From Physcomitrium patens (taxonomy: Eukaryota > Streptophyta > Bryopsida > Funariales > Funariaceae): a stretch of DNA of 64,000 nt. A program made the translations under genes and the position numbers. Under the pieces are notes generated by a model. The model worked only from the letters and a program-made list of their open reading frames with translations, was not told the DNA's origin and did not search any database. This document shows positions 1 through 11,062 of the stretch, piece after piece. The first letter of the stretch is position 1; each line of letters opens with the position of its first letter. The DNA is taken from the NCBI RefSeq assembly GCF_000002425.4, contig NC_037270.1:15461178-15525177 (forward strand), written 5' to 3'.

Positions 1-77
1 TCTTCTTCTCAAGCAAATTTCTTGCCTTTCTTTAATAAATTGTATAGTAGTTTTGAGATATGAGTAAAGTGAAGCAT

Positions 78-1130
78 TCAAATGTAATAGAATATACATG
101 CTTCTAAAAACCTTCTGATTTCTATAACACTTTTACAAGCCTTTATTCTAGATATAGCATCAACTTCATTAGGATTTGATTTCTTGTTATATCTACTACA
201 CATGTGTTCTATAATAAGAATCTCATTAATCCAAAAGCTTGATTTTTCCAAAGATAATGTGAGATGAAGTGACCCCAATCTCTCCAATATTCTAGTTACA
301 TCTTTAATATGCCTTTTGATAAACTTTTTGCAACTTCTAACTTTGATGGTCTCATCCTTGTCTTATTCTTTATTTCTTTTTATAGGTATATCAACTAAAA
401 ATAGAATAGTTTTTTAAGCATAAATTCTTTTAATATTTGATTCATAGTATTTTACATATGAGTCACTGAGTTGGTTGCCCCTTGAGGTAAGATACACATC
501 TTCATTAAACCCAAAAGAGTTTTCATGGTGGTTAAATTCCTATATCTTTAATCAATTGAAATTAGTCATATCTAGAATATAAGTCTCTAATAGAATAAAT
601 GCCATGACTTATAAATTCTCAGTCACTTCATTTATTATAGGACCTTATTCCATGTTTTGAATAGTGACTTTTTTTGCTAGTTGCATATCATAAATGAATC
701 TTAATGCTCCTAATTTCTTAGATACTTTGAACCATCTATTAGAATAAGGAGAAATTGAAGGTTCCAAAATACCTATTTTCATCTTTTTTTTTTTAATAAT
801 TCTATTAATTTTGGAAATAAAGCTTTAGGCACAAGTATAGGCTTTAAATTCTATGAAATATGTGACATCATAAAAATTATTATAGGTATTACAATGCTAG
901 GATCTACACATCCAATTTCATTAGAAGTTAAGACAAATGCTTTACCATGTTCAGTAAACATCTTTTGAACTCTATTTTCCTCCATTGATATCAAGAAATC
1001 ACCTCCTCCAATATTTAGCTTAAATAATGATTTTTGAATAAACTCCTGCTTAATTTTGTGGTATTCTCTTAAACTTGGCTCTTTATTTGCTTGCTCAATA
1101 TGTTCTATAGTATCAATTGGTAATTGGATA
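78..1130 (-). pseudogene. Family F reverse transcriptase and upstream protease region, broken
   Basis: On the minus strand, about 1130 to 700 encodes a stretch ending in IGILEPSISPYSNRWFKV, the start of a retroelement reverse transcriptase. About 410-390 encodes FLVDIPIK, the catalytic loop, with the first of the paired aspartates replaced by valine. At 287-78 a short open stretch contains LEKSSFWINEILIIEH and RRFLEACIFYYI, the connection into the RNase H region. In-frame stops lie between these blocks, for example just upstream of the catalytic loop. It cannot make an active enzyme. Confidence 0.75.
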
Positions 1131-2050
1131 GCTATAGGTTTTACCTTTTTTATGATAATTTTATATTTAGTTTAAACTTTTGCCTCATATTTCAATCCAT
1201 AGGTTATAGCAAATTTACTATTTTCTACCATCTCTTTTAACTCTACAGAAGTCCTTCTTGAGTGTATTTCTACTATAGCATCCGTACTTTTAGCTAAATT
1301 TTTTAGAATTTTTATCAAATCATCTTCTAAATCTATTTCTTCTATTATTCCAACTATAGCTTTATCATTTAAAATTTAATCCACTCTTTTTAGGTTTTTT
1401 TCTTGTTTCTTTATTCTTCTTTTATTTATAGAATTTAAATCTTTAATCTTTTAAATACTTAAAAATCCATTACTAATTAAGTTTAAAATTTTAAAATTCA
1501 TGTTATCAACATTGGATTTTACAGATGATTCATTTACATCCATGTATCTCTATTCTATAAGGGTAAACTTTATTAAGAATTGAATATCTATTACTTACCA
1601 TTCTATCATTATCACATTTAGAGCAAGTATTTACTCATGCTTCTTATCCAACCTTCTTTATCTTTGTAGATTTCAAAGATGTGCATTCTATTTGATGTTT
1701 TTTTATAACCTCAACATAATTAAATGAAGTCTCATCCTCCATATTAGCCTTACTTCTAATTTTTGGCATTGCAAACTATGCAAATACATGTTTTATTTTT
1801 TCTTCTTCATCTATATTTATCTGTATATTCAATGCTTCTATTATAATAGCTTCACCTATCATCTATCTCTTCATCTATACCACATTGATAATCAACTCAT
1901 GAAAATCCTTTTTGGATATACTAAAAATCTCTCTTAGAGTGAATTTAATTTTGGCATCTAAGATTCTCTCTTTTAAAATACTTTTGATATTTCTAAATAT
2001 CTCAATGTTAGATTGAAGCTTATAAGTAGGATTTTTACTTTTGAGTTTGC

Positions 2051-2248
2051 TTATATCAACTTTTTTCTCCTTTTTGTCCTTCTTCCATGACTCTTTTGAT
2101 AATGATGAGTAAAAGAAGGCATCTTTTCTGATTTTTGCTCCTTAGAAGCTTCTTTGTTCTTTAGAGATCTCTTCTTGTTTTCAGACTCAAAAATATCTTC
2201 CTCATGAATAGTTTTACTTCTTTTTTCCTCAACTATAGGATCATACAA
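2051..2248 (-). pseudogene. Family F gag/linker fragment, Lys/Glu-rich
   Basis: A 65-codon open piece in a region otherwise full of stops. It is strongly charged (KKRSLKNKEASKEQKSEK, then HGRRTKRRKKL) and sits between the gag start at 3421 and the protease/RT block below 1130, in the order expected for the C-terminal part of gag. No zinc knuckle was recognised. Assignment rests on position alone. Confidence 0.35.
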
Positions 2249-3181
2249 GTCATCATCATGTTTTTTTCTACATAAAAATGTTTTAATACTAATAGCATCA
2301 ATTAAATCATTCCATCTAGTTATTTTTTTGATAGCTTAAATTTTCTTGATTATAGCTTTTGTAGTTCACAATGAATTAGTCTTAATTAATTTTTTCTTAA
2401 TCGTAATAGAATAAGACTCAACTTCTTTTCCTTGTATGATATTATTCTTTTATATTTACTCTTCTATCAATCTTTTTATGCCCTTTTTTCTAAAATTAGT
2501 CTTCAAAGGCTCATTTGATCTTATAAGTCTTATCCTACTATCTTTAAAATATACAATACCATCTTTGATTGCAGCCTTATAACTATAATATTCACCATAT
2601 TTGTGGTTTGGATTGTTATACTACATACATCTCTCTACAAATTCCTTTGAGTCTTCAATTATCTTTGATAAACTTGTCATCTGAGATTTCTTCAATTCAG
2701 TCATTTCCACTATCAAATACTATATGCTTTTAATCAATTCTTGAAGAATCTCATCCTTGACAATCTTGCTCATCTTTGGAGGTGGTAATAAATTTTGAAA
2801 TGTGGGCACTAATTCTAGCCTTGATATTAAACCTTGACTCTTAATCTTTTGTTATTTAGTCAAAAGTTCCATTGTTTCTTTTATTAACTTTTAATTATTG
2901 ATAAAATCACTCTCAAATATCTTGTTTGCTAGATAAAAGATCAACTTATCTTCGAAGTATTTATCAGCTGCTTGCAAGAATAATCCATTTTTTCTTGTTT
3001 CCAAAAGTTATTTTTCTTGCCATGTCAATTATCCAAATTTAATCTCAAATTTTTTAATTTTTTCATTTGGAGCTATTTGATTTTTTTGCCTTTACTCAAT
3101 CTGTTCTAAAAAGGTCCATTTTATTATTCTCTCTAAGTCTTCTACAAAAAGTTCATCTTTTAAGAATTCTTCAAATTTCTT

Positions 3182-3421
3182 CTATGATATAGCCTCGATA
3201 TGCAAGTCTTGTACCTTCTCTTTGCTTTCATGTATCACTACCAAATTGAAGGTAGTAATCATCTTGATTTTTGAAACTTGATGCACCTCTATTTCATATG
3301 TATAAATCCGTAGGAACTTTGTCATATTTCTCCCATCAAATCTTTCAACCTTATCTACTACAACTTCTAAAGCTTTAATAGTATTCCTATCCTTTCCATA
3401 CATCTGTTGCTTTTCTTCCAT
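3182..3421 (-). pseudogene. Family F gag N-terminus
   Basis: A 79-codon open frame starts at an ATG at 3421 and reads MEEKQQMYGKDRNT, followed by VERFDGRNMTKFLRIYTYEIE and later KVQDLHIEAIS. The pattern of a short acidic lead-in followed by FDG.N.T.FLR is a gag matrix/capsid-like N-terminus of this lineage. The frame breaks at 3182; recognisable gag-like charged sequence continues in pieces to about 2050, where 65 open codons are rich in Lys, Glu and Ser. This ATG is the likely translation start of the element. Confidence 0.6.
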
Positions 3422-4320
3422 AAATTAAACAAATGCCCTAAATAAATTATAGACATTCATTCTACTTGATAATAAAAACTTTAGAATTTCATCCTCCATC
3501 TTGACTTGTTGAAAAATTTAATACCTAAGGTTCTCTTAGTCAAAGCACCAATATATTGGAATAGAAAGAATTTGCCTTACAAAAGCGTTGGGCTTTTGGC
3601 TATCACTAATTGCTTAATCAAGCATCAAGATTTAATAAAACACAAAATTTCTATATTAAAATGGTTCCTATAGGAGAAATTACATCAATATATCATAAAA
3701 AATGTGATAAAAATATTAAAAAACCTTGTATATCCTTAAGGTGAATTTTTCTTGAATTTTAATAGTTTATATCTCACAATTGGATAGTCCAAAAAAATCA
3801 AAATTTTATATGAAGTATTGATATTCTTTTAAGAACTAACAAAACAAATTTCAACTACAAATTTATTACACATCTTGAGATATTGCTAAAATCCTAACAA
3901 TAGCTTTAAACTCTTATTTACATACACCCATTTGTAAATATCTTTATATCTCAAAAATTAAGTACTCAAATACCATAAAATTTTAATATATAACTTTTTA
4001 ATTTAAGAATGCCTTCTTTTGAAAATTTTAAAGCCAAAAATTCATGTGGTGTTGTATTACATGGCATTTGGCATCAGGTACCTGACTGTGGAAGATAAAA
4101 GAAAAATTGTAACAAGTCCTAATAACTCTAATAGATTCTTAAATAAATTATAATTAAAAATTAGAAAATATAATCAAACACCAATCAAATTCAATTAAAA
4201 TTTCAAAGAAATTATACAAGAAATACAAAGAATTTCTAGAAATCCTTTAAAGAAATCATAAAAGAATAATATAGAAATCCAAAAAATATATACTAAAATA
4301 AAAATATTAATAAAATATTA
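3422..4320. other. AT-rich leader or LTR of the family F element, no gene
   Basis: No sustained reading frame. By position this would be the untranslated leader and/or 5' LTR of the minus-strand family F element. At 4074-4085 there is a perfect 12-bp palindrome, tcaggtacctga, directly after the PBS-like string tggcatcag on the plus strand. I could not find a matching second LTR in the window. Confidence 0.35.
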
Positions 4321-5070
4321 AATAAAAACCTTAATTAAATCTCAGTCTAAATCTAGTGAAATTATAATCAAACCTTAGTCAAACCTTGGTCAAATCCTTA
4401 TCAAATCTTAGTCAATCTCTAAATAAGCCCTAACCAAACTCTAAACAAATTATCAAATCCTAATCAAATTCTAATCAAATCTTTATCAAATCCTAAAAAA
4501 ATCCTAACCAAATTTTAATCAAATCTTAAATAAATCTTAGTCAAATCTTAATCAAATCTTAATCAAATCATAAATAAATCCTAATCAAATCCTAATCAAA
4601 TCTTAGTCAAATCTTAAATAAATCTTAAATAAGTCTTAACTAAATCCTAGACAAATCTTAGTCAAAATCTAGTCAAATCTTAATCAAATCTTAATCAAAT
4701 CCGAGTCAAATCCTAAAAAAATCCTAAATAAGTTCTAATCAAACCCTAAACAAATTCTAGTCAAACTCTAATCAAATCTTAATCAAATTATAATCAAATC
4801 CTAATCAAATCCTAATAAAATCTTAAATAAATCCTAGTAAAATCCTAAATAAATCTTAAATAATTCTTAACCAAATTTTAAACAAATCTTAATTAAATCC
4901 TAGACAAATCCTAAATAAATCCTAGTCAAATACTAGACAAATTTTAACCAAATTCTAATCTAAATCAAATCCTAATCCTAATCAAACCTTAAATCAAATC
5001 CAAAATCCTAATCCTAATCCTAACCAAACCTTAAATCAATCCAAAATCCTAATCCTAATCTTAAATCAAA
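4321..5070. repeat. Degenerate short-period tandem array (AAATCCTAATC-like)
   Basis: About 750 bp is built almost entirely from variants of aatcaaatcctaatc and aatcttagtcaaatc, with a period near 11-12 bp plus occasional longer variants such as aaataaatc. Read on the minus strand the core resembles GATTAGGATTTG, reminiscent of but distinct from the plant telomere repeat TTTAGGG. Unit-to-unit differences are mainly C/T and A/G. There is no coding potential. Confidence 0.85.
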
Positions 5071-6884
5071 CCCTAATCAATTCCAAGTAATTCCTACAAC
5101 AGATTTAAACCTCAATTACTAATAAATAAATTATTTATTTTAATTCAAATTTTTTACACTTCTTAACAATTAAGTTAACAAAAAATATAAAAAAGAATTA
5201 AAAAAGATCAAAATTACAAAATAGATGATAACTTCAAAAATGTCCTCATGTATTAGCTCGCCTCTTTCTCTAATCTTGATGCCAATTTTCAATAGCCAAT
5301 TACTCTTGATTAAACCATTACTTTGCTTCCAAACTTTATATACTTATTAAAAATTAAGCTGACTATTTCTATAAAAAAAAATTACTTCAATTTAACTAGT
5401 GAATTGACAGATATCTAAAAAAACCTCACTGGTCTTCAAAATCCTAAATTTTGAGACAATAACCTACAAAAACCTTCAAGCCATTTAATTTAATTTTTTG
5501 ATCAAATCCAAATTTATAGCACACATCAAGCACAACTATACCTACAAATCTAAAAAATTTCACTTGTAGATATATTTCCAAACTTACAAAATTCTCCAAA
5601 AAATATCATCCATTTTATTTCAAAAATTTAGAATCATCCAAAACAAACCCTAACTTTGTAAAGCTCTTATAAAGTCAATACACACTCAAATCACTCCAAA
5701 TAAATGTTCAAAGAAATTCATCAATTCAACTCCTAGATTCTATCCTTTACTCTCCAAAAAAAACCCCAAAATTATTGTCAAGACTTGGTTTTGTGTCTTA
5801 AGATGTAATTTCGAGCCTTGTTGATAATCGGTCCTCTCCAAGTATTAACTCTTGAGTTTCTAAGGTAATTTTTGCCACAAAATACTCTTAACTTCTTTTC
5901 AAAGGCCCCTACATTTTTTATTTTTCTAATCTACCTTATTTTGCTCTATTTGTGGTCCTACAAAGTGAGTAGAAGCCTATTTTGCAAAAAGGCAGCATTA
6001 GCACCTTTAATATTTCTATTCTTTGACTATTATCTATTTTTTTAAGATAATTTGTTAGAAAATATTTGAAATAAGACCTTCAAAAATATGATATTTTCTT
6101 CATCCTTTCACCTATCAGCCGTTTTGCATCATGACACCAAAAACTCAAGATATGGCTCCAACCAATACAATCAACAAAATGACTCACTTATTGCCTTTGA
6201 ATTACATGTGTTGTCTTCAATGCTCTATAACTTCTTCATATAATTTCCAAAGAAAAAAATTCTTTAATAAAAAATATAGATATTAAAATCATCATTATAG
6301 TCGTAACTTTTGATCTCTAAAATCTATCATAAAGCTCTTTGTATCTTCAAAATAGCAATAATTTATTACAAAAAGGTACCTTAACTTCAAACGGCTATAA
6401 TTTCATTACTTTGATTCCAAATCTTCTAAAATTTGTACACAAATTGTAGCTCAAACTCTAAAACTTACAATCTTAGCTTCTAATTCTCAAATGCTTCTTT
6501 TGAAGTTGCAAAAACTCTTATTATGGTCACAGACAGCCTGTTGAATGCCTATTGGACATGGCCTTGGATCAATAGGGATAAAGATCTTTATTCTTTGCCT
6601 TCATCTATCTATATCTTGCTTTCATCCTTCTAAATAAGTTCCTTAAAGATTTGGATCTTTATCTTTGAGATCCAATCTTTTTTTAAAATTTTATACTAAA
6701 TATCTAAATTTTATATAATTTAAACACTATAATCAACATAAGTAAACTTCAAAATAAATTTTCTTACATCAAATCTCTTTAAATTAACCTACTAACTACT
6801 TTAATATATATCAATACTTATAAATATATTATATGTTATAATTAATTTTTATATACTATAAACAATTATAATACAATAACAAAA
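5071..6884. other. Gene-free AT-rich stretch with dispersed-repeat fragment
   Basis: No reading frame of note. The part at about 5950-6160 (tagaagcctattttgcaaaa onward) is similar in the same orientation to about 11200-11390, including a terminal string like catgata/gcacca. Both copies therefore seem to derive from one dispersed element, possibly an LTR end with its primer site. The rest shows nothing recognisable. Confidence 0.45.
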
Positions 6885-9210
6885 GACCATGGTTGTTTTA
6901 AAATAGGTAATGGCTGAAGAAGTCCATAAAGCCAATGACAAGGAATTTTTGACCTTGAACAAATATCACTTGATCGAATAAAGTCTTTTATAGCTTTTCA
7001 CATTTCAAAAAGCTCTACATATAAAATCCAAAGTCTTCTTGTATCCAAAATATCTTGTTGTTAGAAAGTCATAATGTTCTTGATGAACACATAAATGTGC
7101 TTCTTTTTTTAGAACATATAGGCATCTTTCAAAATAAAGTAGGTTGTACTTAAATTCAAACTTCGAAGTATCATGAGACTTAAAATAAATATTCTTGATA
7201 TCATGAATAAGAAGAAGATAAGACACACTTGATTGAATTTTCTTGAAAAAAGTAGAATCAACAGTCAATGTTGATTTCATTGCTTGAAGATGAAATTGTT
7301 TTGGCTACAACAAAATATTCTTTTGTTGATCAAAAGTTGTATCTTCTTTTTTGGTAGAAGATAAGAACGTCTATAAAGGGCATTCAACAAACCTTGTTGT
7401 TTTACTAATCAATAAGTGATATTAAACTTGAATCTTAACAAAGACATGTTCCAACGAGTCTAGCAACAATTCAAAATATGTACTAAAATGAAATACTTGA
7501 GGTTCTTGTAATCCATATATGGTGACAAAACTAGAAGCACCTTCCAATTCATGATGCCATTCTTGAAAAGAATCCACAATTGTAAAAAGTTCTTTGTCGT
7601 AGATCTTATAGTCAATCTTAGCTATTATAAATTTCTTGAAATAGAAAGCTATTAGGTAGAGCTTATTATCTTTTCTTATTTGTAAAAAAATAATATATAT
7701 AGAAAAATTTAATGTATTTATTTTTATAAACAATGCCTTAAAAAAGTCGACACAATTCAAGATTGGTATAGAAATAAATGCATATTTTGAGGATTTAAAA
7801 GATACTTTATCTTCTTTACTCCAATCAAGTTTGTCTTTACATATACGATATATAAGAGGAGCCACAACTTAAAAAAAATTCTTAATGAAGATCTGATTGT
7901 AGTTGGAAAATCTTAAAAAACATTGCACATCTCTTATTATTCTTGAAATCTTCCAATCTATAATAGTTTGAATCTTCTTTGGATCCATCTTAAGTCCTTT
8001 GTTGGAAATGATATATCCTAGGAAGTCAACTTGAGTAGTGTGGAATATTTACTTTTCAAACTTGGCATACAATCTTACATTTTAAGTTTTTATAATAAAC
8101 AAAAAAATATTAACTTTATGCTCTTATATATTTTTAGAATAGATTAAAATATCATCTAAATAATAGATAATAAAATCATCTAAAAATTCAAAAAAAATAT
8201 CATTCATAAGAAGTTGAAAAGTAGCTGGTGCATTTGTGAGTCTAAAAGGTATGATATTATATTCAAAGTATCCATACCTTATTCAAAATACAGTCTTCTA
8301 TTCATCTCCTTCTTTAATGTAGACTAAGTTGTATACTCCTTGTAGATCTATTTTTATATAGATCTTAGCTTGATTTAGTTGATTAAAAAGTCTAGTTATC
8401 AAAGATAAAAGATACATATTTGTGTTGCTAATCTTGTTGAATCTTCAATAATCTACACACATTTGCAATGATCCATCATTTTTCTTCACAAATAAGATAG
8501 GAGCTTTTGTAAGAGATTTCCAATGGTGTATGTAATTCTTGGCCAAGTTTTTGTCAATGTACTTCTTGAGTTTAGCCATCTTATTTTATAATAAATTTTA
8601 GATTGGACCAAATGGTGGCTGACTTCTTTCTTTAAGGTTGATTGAGGAATTATATGGATAATACTCCCAAAAAATATCTACAATCTTTTTTTCAAAAACA
8701 TCTTAAAAATCTTGATATTCACTTAAAATGCCACTTGAAGTCTTTTCATCATTAAAAATGAGTGTGGCATAAATAACAAAAGGTGATCTTTCTTTTGTAA
8801 TATGCAAGAAAGTTTTTGCACCTACGAGTATGAATTTGGCTATACTAGGCTTATAATTTTTTACAAAAATCTTAATAATGCTCTAAAAAAAATGAAGTTT
8901 ATGAAAAATCTAATCTATCATAGCATTATATTTTTCTAGCCATGATAAATCTGAAATGACCGGATCAAAAAGAGACCTAATTATATTAAAAATTATACAA
9001 TTAATATGACCATTTATTGGTACATCTATAGGAAATGTTTTATGAGTAATATCTCTAGAAGATAATAGATGGCCATTTGTGATTTCTACATGTATGGGTT
9101 TAGTTTTTTGTACTAATGGTATTTTATGGCTTTCAACAAATTCTTCATTTAAAAAATAAGCTGAGGCTCCTAAATCTATTAAAGCAAAGGCTTTTTAATT
9201 ATTAGGTCTT
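6885..9210 (-). pseudogene. Family C pol remnant (PR-RT-RNase H-integrase start)
   Basis: The protease reads ALIDLGASAYF near 9190, with DSGA changed to DLGA. The reverse transcriptase active site [11 protein letters not shown] lies near 8130-8180, preceded by FLDDFIIY. RNase H is open over 147 codons at 7865-7422, including YEIYDKE-like sequence (KIDYKIYDKELFTIVDSFQ) and an HHELEGAS block; the first catalytic Asp region reads FIKINTLNF, so the Asp is lost. At 7280-7005 the integrase HHCC region starts, with HQEHYDF and GYKKTLDF. The RT catalytic loop looks intact but the frame around it is broken. Confidence 0.8.
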
Positions 9211-9289
9211 AAATATACATCTATTATAAAATAAAGAAAAGATTCTAAGGAGAGAATAGGACCTTCATTTGTACAAGACTAGCTACGCA

Positions 9290-10260
9290 ATTCCTATTAT
9301 AGCTAGACAAATTTTTTTTTTCACATTTTTTCATCTTTGACAGTCATATTCTTCATTTTATAGTTGCATCATTTCTTTGGACAATATTAGACAATGTATT
9401 TAGCTTCTCTACAATATAAACATAATCATTTTTGACAATAATAAGTAATTTCTCATTCAATATGAAATTTAAAACGTATCATATTAATTTCTATGTCTTC
9501 TACTTCCAAATGTTTAGATTGAAAGGTCGTTGATATTGTCCTTAAATTGTAATAATGTAAAGGTTTTCTTATACAATTCTCATATTAAAACTCAAAAAGT
9601 TGATTTCTATACTTCATAGCAAAGTCAATTCCTTGACTCAATGTTTGAAGATTAGGTAAGTTGAACATCAATTTCTTTACCTCATATTAAAATCCGTAGA
9701 AAAATTGGTTGATAAAAGCAGTATCATTTCAGTTGATATTAGTCGCTAATTGTTAAAATTGTGAAGCATATAGTATCACTGATTAATTATCTTGTTTGAA
9801 GATATGAATCTTATTGACTACAATACAAGTTGCATCATGTTCTCTACACATAGATCAAAACTTTGCCAACAAAGCCTCTAGATTATCCAATAATAGATCT
9901 TATTGTTTAAAAAAAGATGAAAACCATAATAATGCCAAATCTGAAAGAAATGTACCAATGAATCTAACTTACAATCCTAGTATTGGATAGCTTTGGAATT
10001 GAAGTTCATTCATAAGTTGTACTTAATTAATAAATCCTCAAAACTTTGACCTTATGCCATTAAACGTCTAAGATAAGATAATTCTAGTTTCTTTAATATT
10101 AGAAGAGTGTTCTATTATAGAAAAAGGAATGTGATTTGGTGTAGATGTTGAAGTGGCTTCAATCATATATATATCTTCACTTCTTGCTATTTTTGTTACT
10201 CTTGGTGGCAATAAATTAAGTTGATGTATTACAAGCATCAATTCCCTCAATTACTCTTCT
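9290..10260 (-). pseudogene. Family C gag remnant
   Basis: The N-terminal piece at 10250-10068 (MRELMLVIHQLNLLPP, then SEDIYMIEATSTS) matches the gag start of the right-edge copy (63629 onward). Near 9430-9390 a CCHC zinc knuckle is visible as CLYCREAKYIV-stop-YC: the histidine has become Tyr and the next residue is a stop. These changes fit C-to-T transitions. Intervening sequence contains several stops. Confidence 0.75.
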
Positions 10261-10470
10261 ATTTGTACTATTATATTCTTTATTTCAAGAAGCTCTATCA
10301 TGATAATATTTTTTTTAAAAATTACTAATATTACTCAAGACAAGCAAAAAAAAGACTTGAGAATAAAAAAAATATTAAGAACAATATTAGTTTAGAAGAG
10401 GATAATCCGCAACTTCTAATATGCTTATGTCTTATCAAAAGCAAGAGATAATCCAATCTTAATCAAGAAA

Positions 10471-10489
10471 AGACAAAGCTCTAATATTG
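10471..10489 (-). other. Primer binding site (tRNA-iMet type), decayed
   Basis: On the minus strand the bases read caatattagagctttgtct immediately after the LTR. This matches the plant initiator tRNA-Met primer site TGGTATCAGAGC in the conserved TAT.AGAGC core; the differences are C/T or A/G except at the first base. The corresponding site in the right-edge copy is at 63419-63434. Confidence 0.65.
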
Positions 10490-10490
10490 T

Positions 10491-10584
10491 AAGTGCACTC
10501 TTGTCAATCTATCAATGACATGAATTGAAGATGATGCATAAACGTATGAAATTCATATAAAAAAAATAGAAATAAAGAAATATG

Positions 10585-10620
<36 letters not shown>

Positions 10621-11062
10621 ATGGCTAATGCCAAAAGATAAGAAAATTAGAGACTCTTGAATGTAGATTAAAAGTAAGAAAAGAATTGACAATAGTGAAG
10701 AAGGCTTCACTCTTGCTTCTATATCTATTATCTACTTAAGGTCTATATAGCAACGTTCTATAGGACCTCCAAAAATGAGTTGATTTTACATGACATGTAA
10801 CTTGACTTGCAATGCAAGTTTTCTATATGGGCACCACATAGTTAGCTTGTTCCATAAGCTCTACTACATGTGGCACATGGTTAATTTGTTGACTAAGTTT
10901 TTAACCTTCCAATCATCTACAAATACATGTAAAGTAAAAACAACATCTCAAAAGCTTTTAGGAAGCGTCTCAAAAAAATATTATGAAATTAATATATTTT
11001 TATTTACTCCTACCTATTCATATTACTTAAATAACAATCACAATAGATATATATCCGTGATA
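10491..11062 (-). repeat. 5' LTR of family C copy 1
   Basis: The roughly 572-bp segment aligns in reverse complement with the 3' LTR at 29523-30060 and with the LTR at 62855-63416. Shared blocks include the GTTCTATAGGACCTCC region, the TGTGGCACATGG region and the terminal atatatatccgtgata, which corresponds to the TGTCA start of the LTR with C-to-T change. An internal run of 24 A lies at about 10590-10615. Confidence 0.8.

Larger units (their letters stand above)
1..3421 (-). mobile_element. Degenerate Ty3-type LTR retrotransposon, family F (partial)
   Basis: Reading the minus strand from 3421 down to the left edge gives fragments in the order gag, linker, protease region, reverse transcriptase, so the element runs off the window. 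Many stops and frameshifts are present and the sequence is very AT-rich. The reverse transcriptase carries family-specific motifs (EPS.SPYSNRWF, then FLVDIPIK, then RRFLEAC) that I associate with a separate Ty3-like lineage having FLDDIPIK at the active site. It differs from the YLDDILIY lineage found elsewhere in this window. The 5' LTR is not clearly identified; it should lie above 3421. Confidence 0.8.
6885..11062 (-). mobile_element. Truncated chromovirus-type Ty3 element, family C copy 1
   Basis: Minus-strand element with its 5' LTR at 10491-11062, primer site at 10471-10489, gag at about 10260-9290, protease at 9200-8940, reverse transcriptase at about 8900-8000, RNase H at 7865-7422 and the integrase zinc domain at 7280-6885. 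Homology to the plus-strand copy at 25.3-29.5 kb stops near 6885, inside the integrase start. The integrase core, chromodomain and 3' LTR are therefore missing. Stops and frameshifts are frequent throughout. Confidence 0.85.

Noticed and set aside
4321-5070. CRISPR-like array
   Set aside because: There are no constant repeats with unique spacers; the units are short, head-to-tail and degenerate, and the genome is a plant nuclear genome.
10504-10710. 68-codon hydrophobic minus-strand frame
   Set aside because: It is a translation of LTR DNA including the poly-A run, giving a string of Phe; not a gene.
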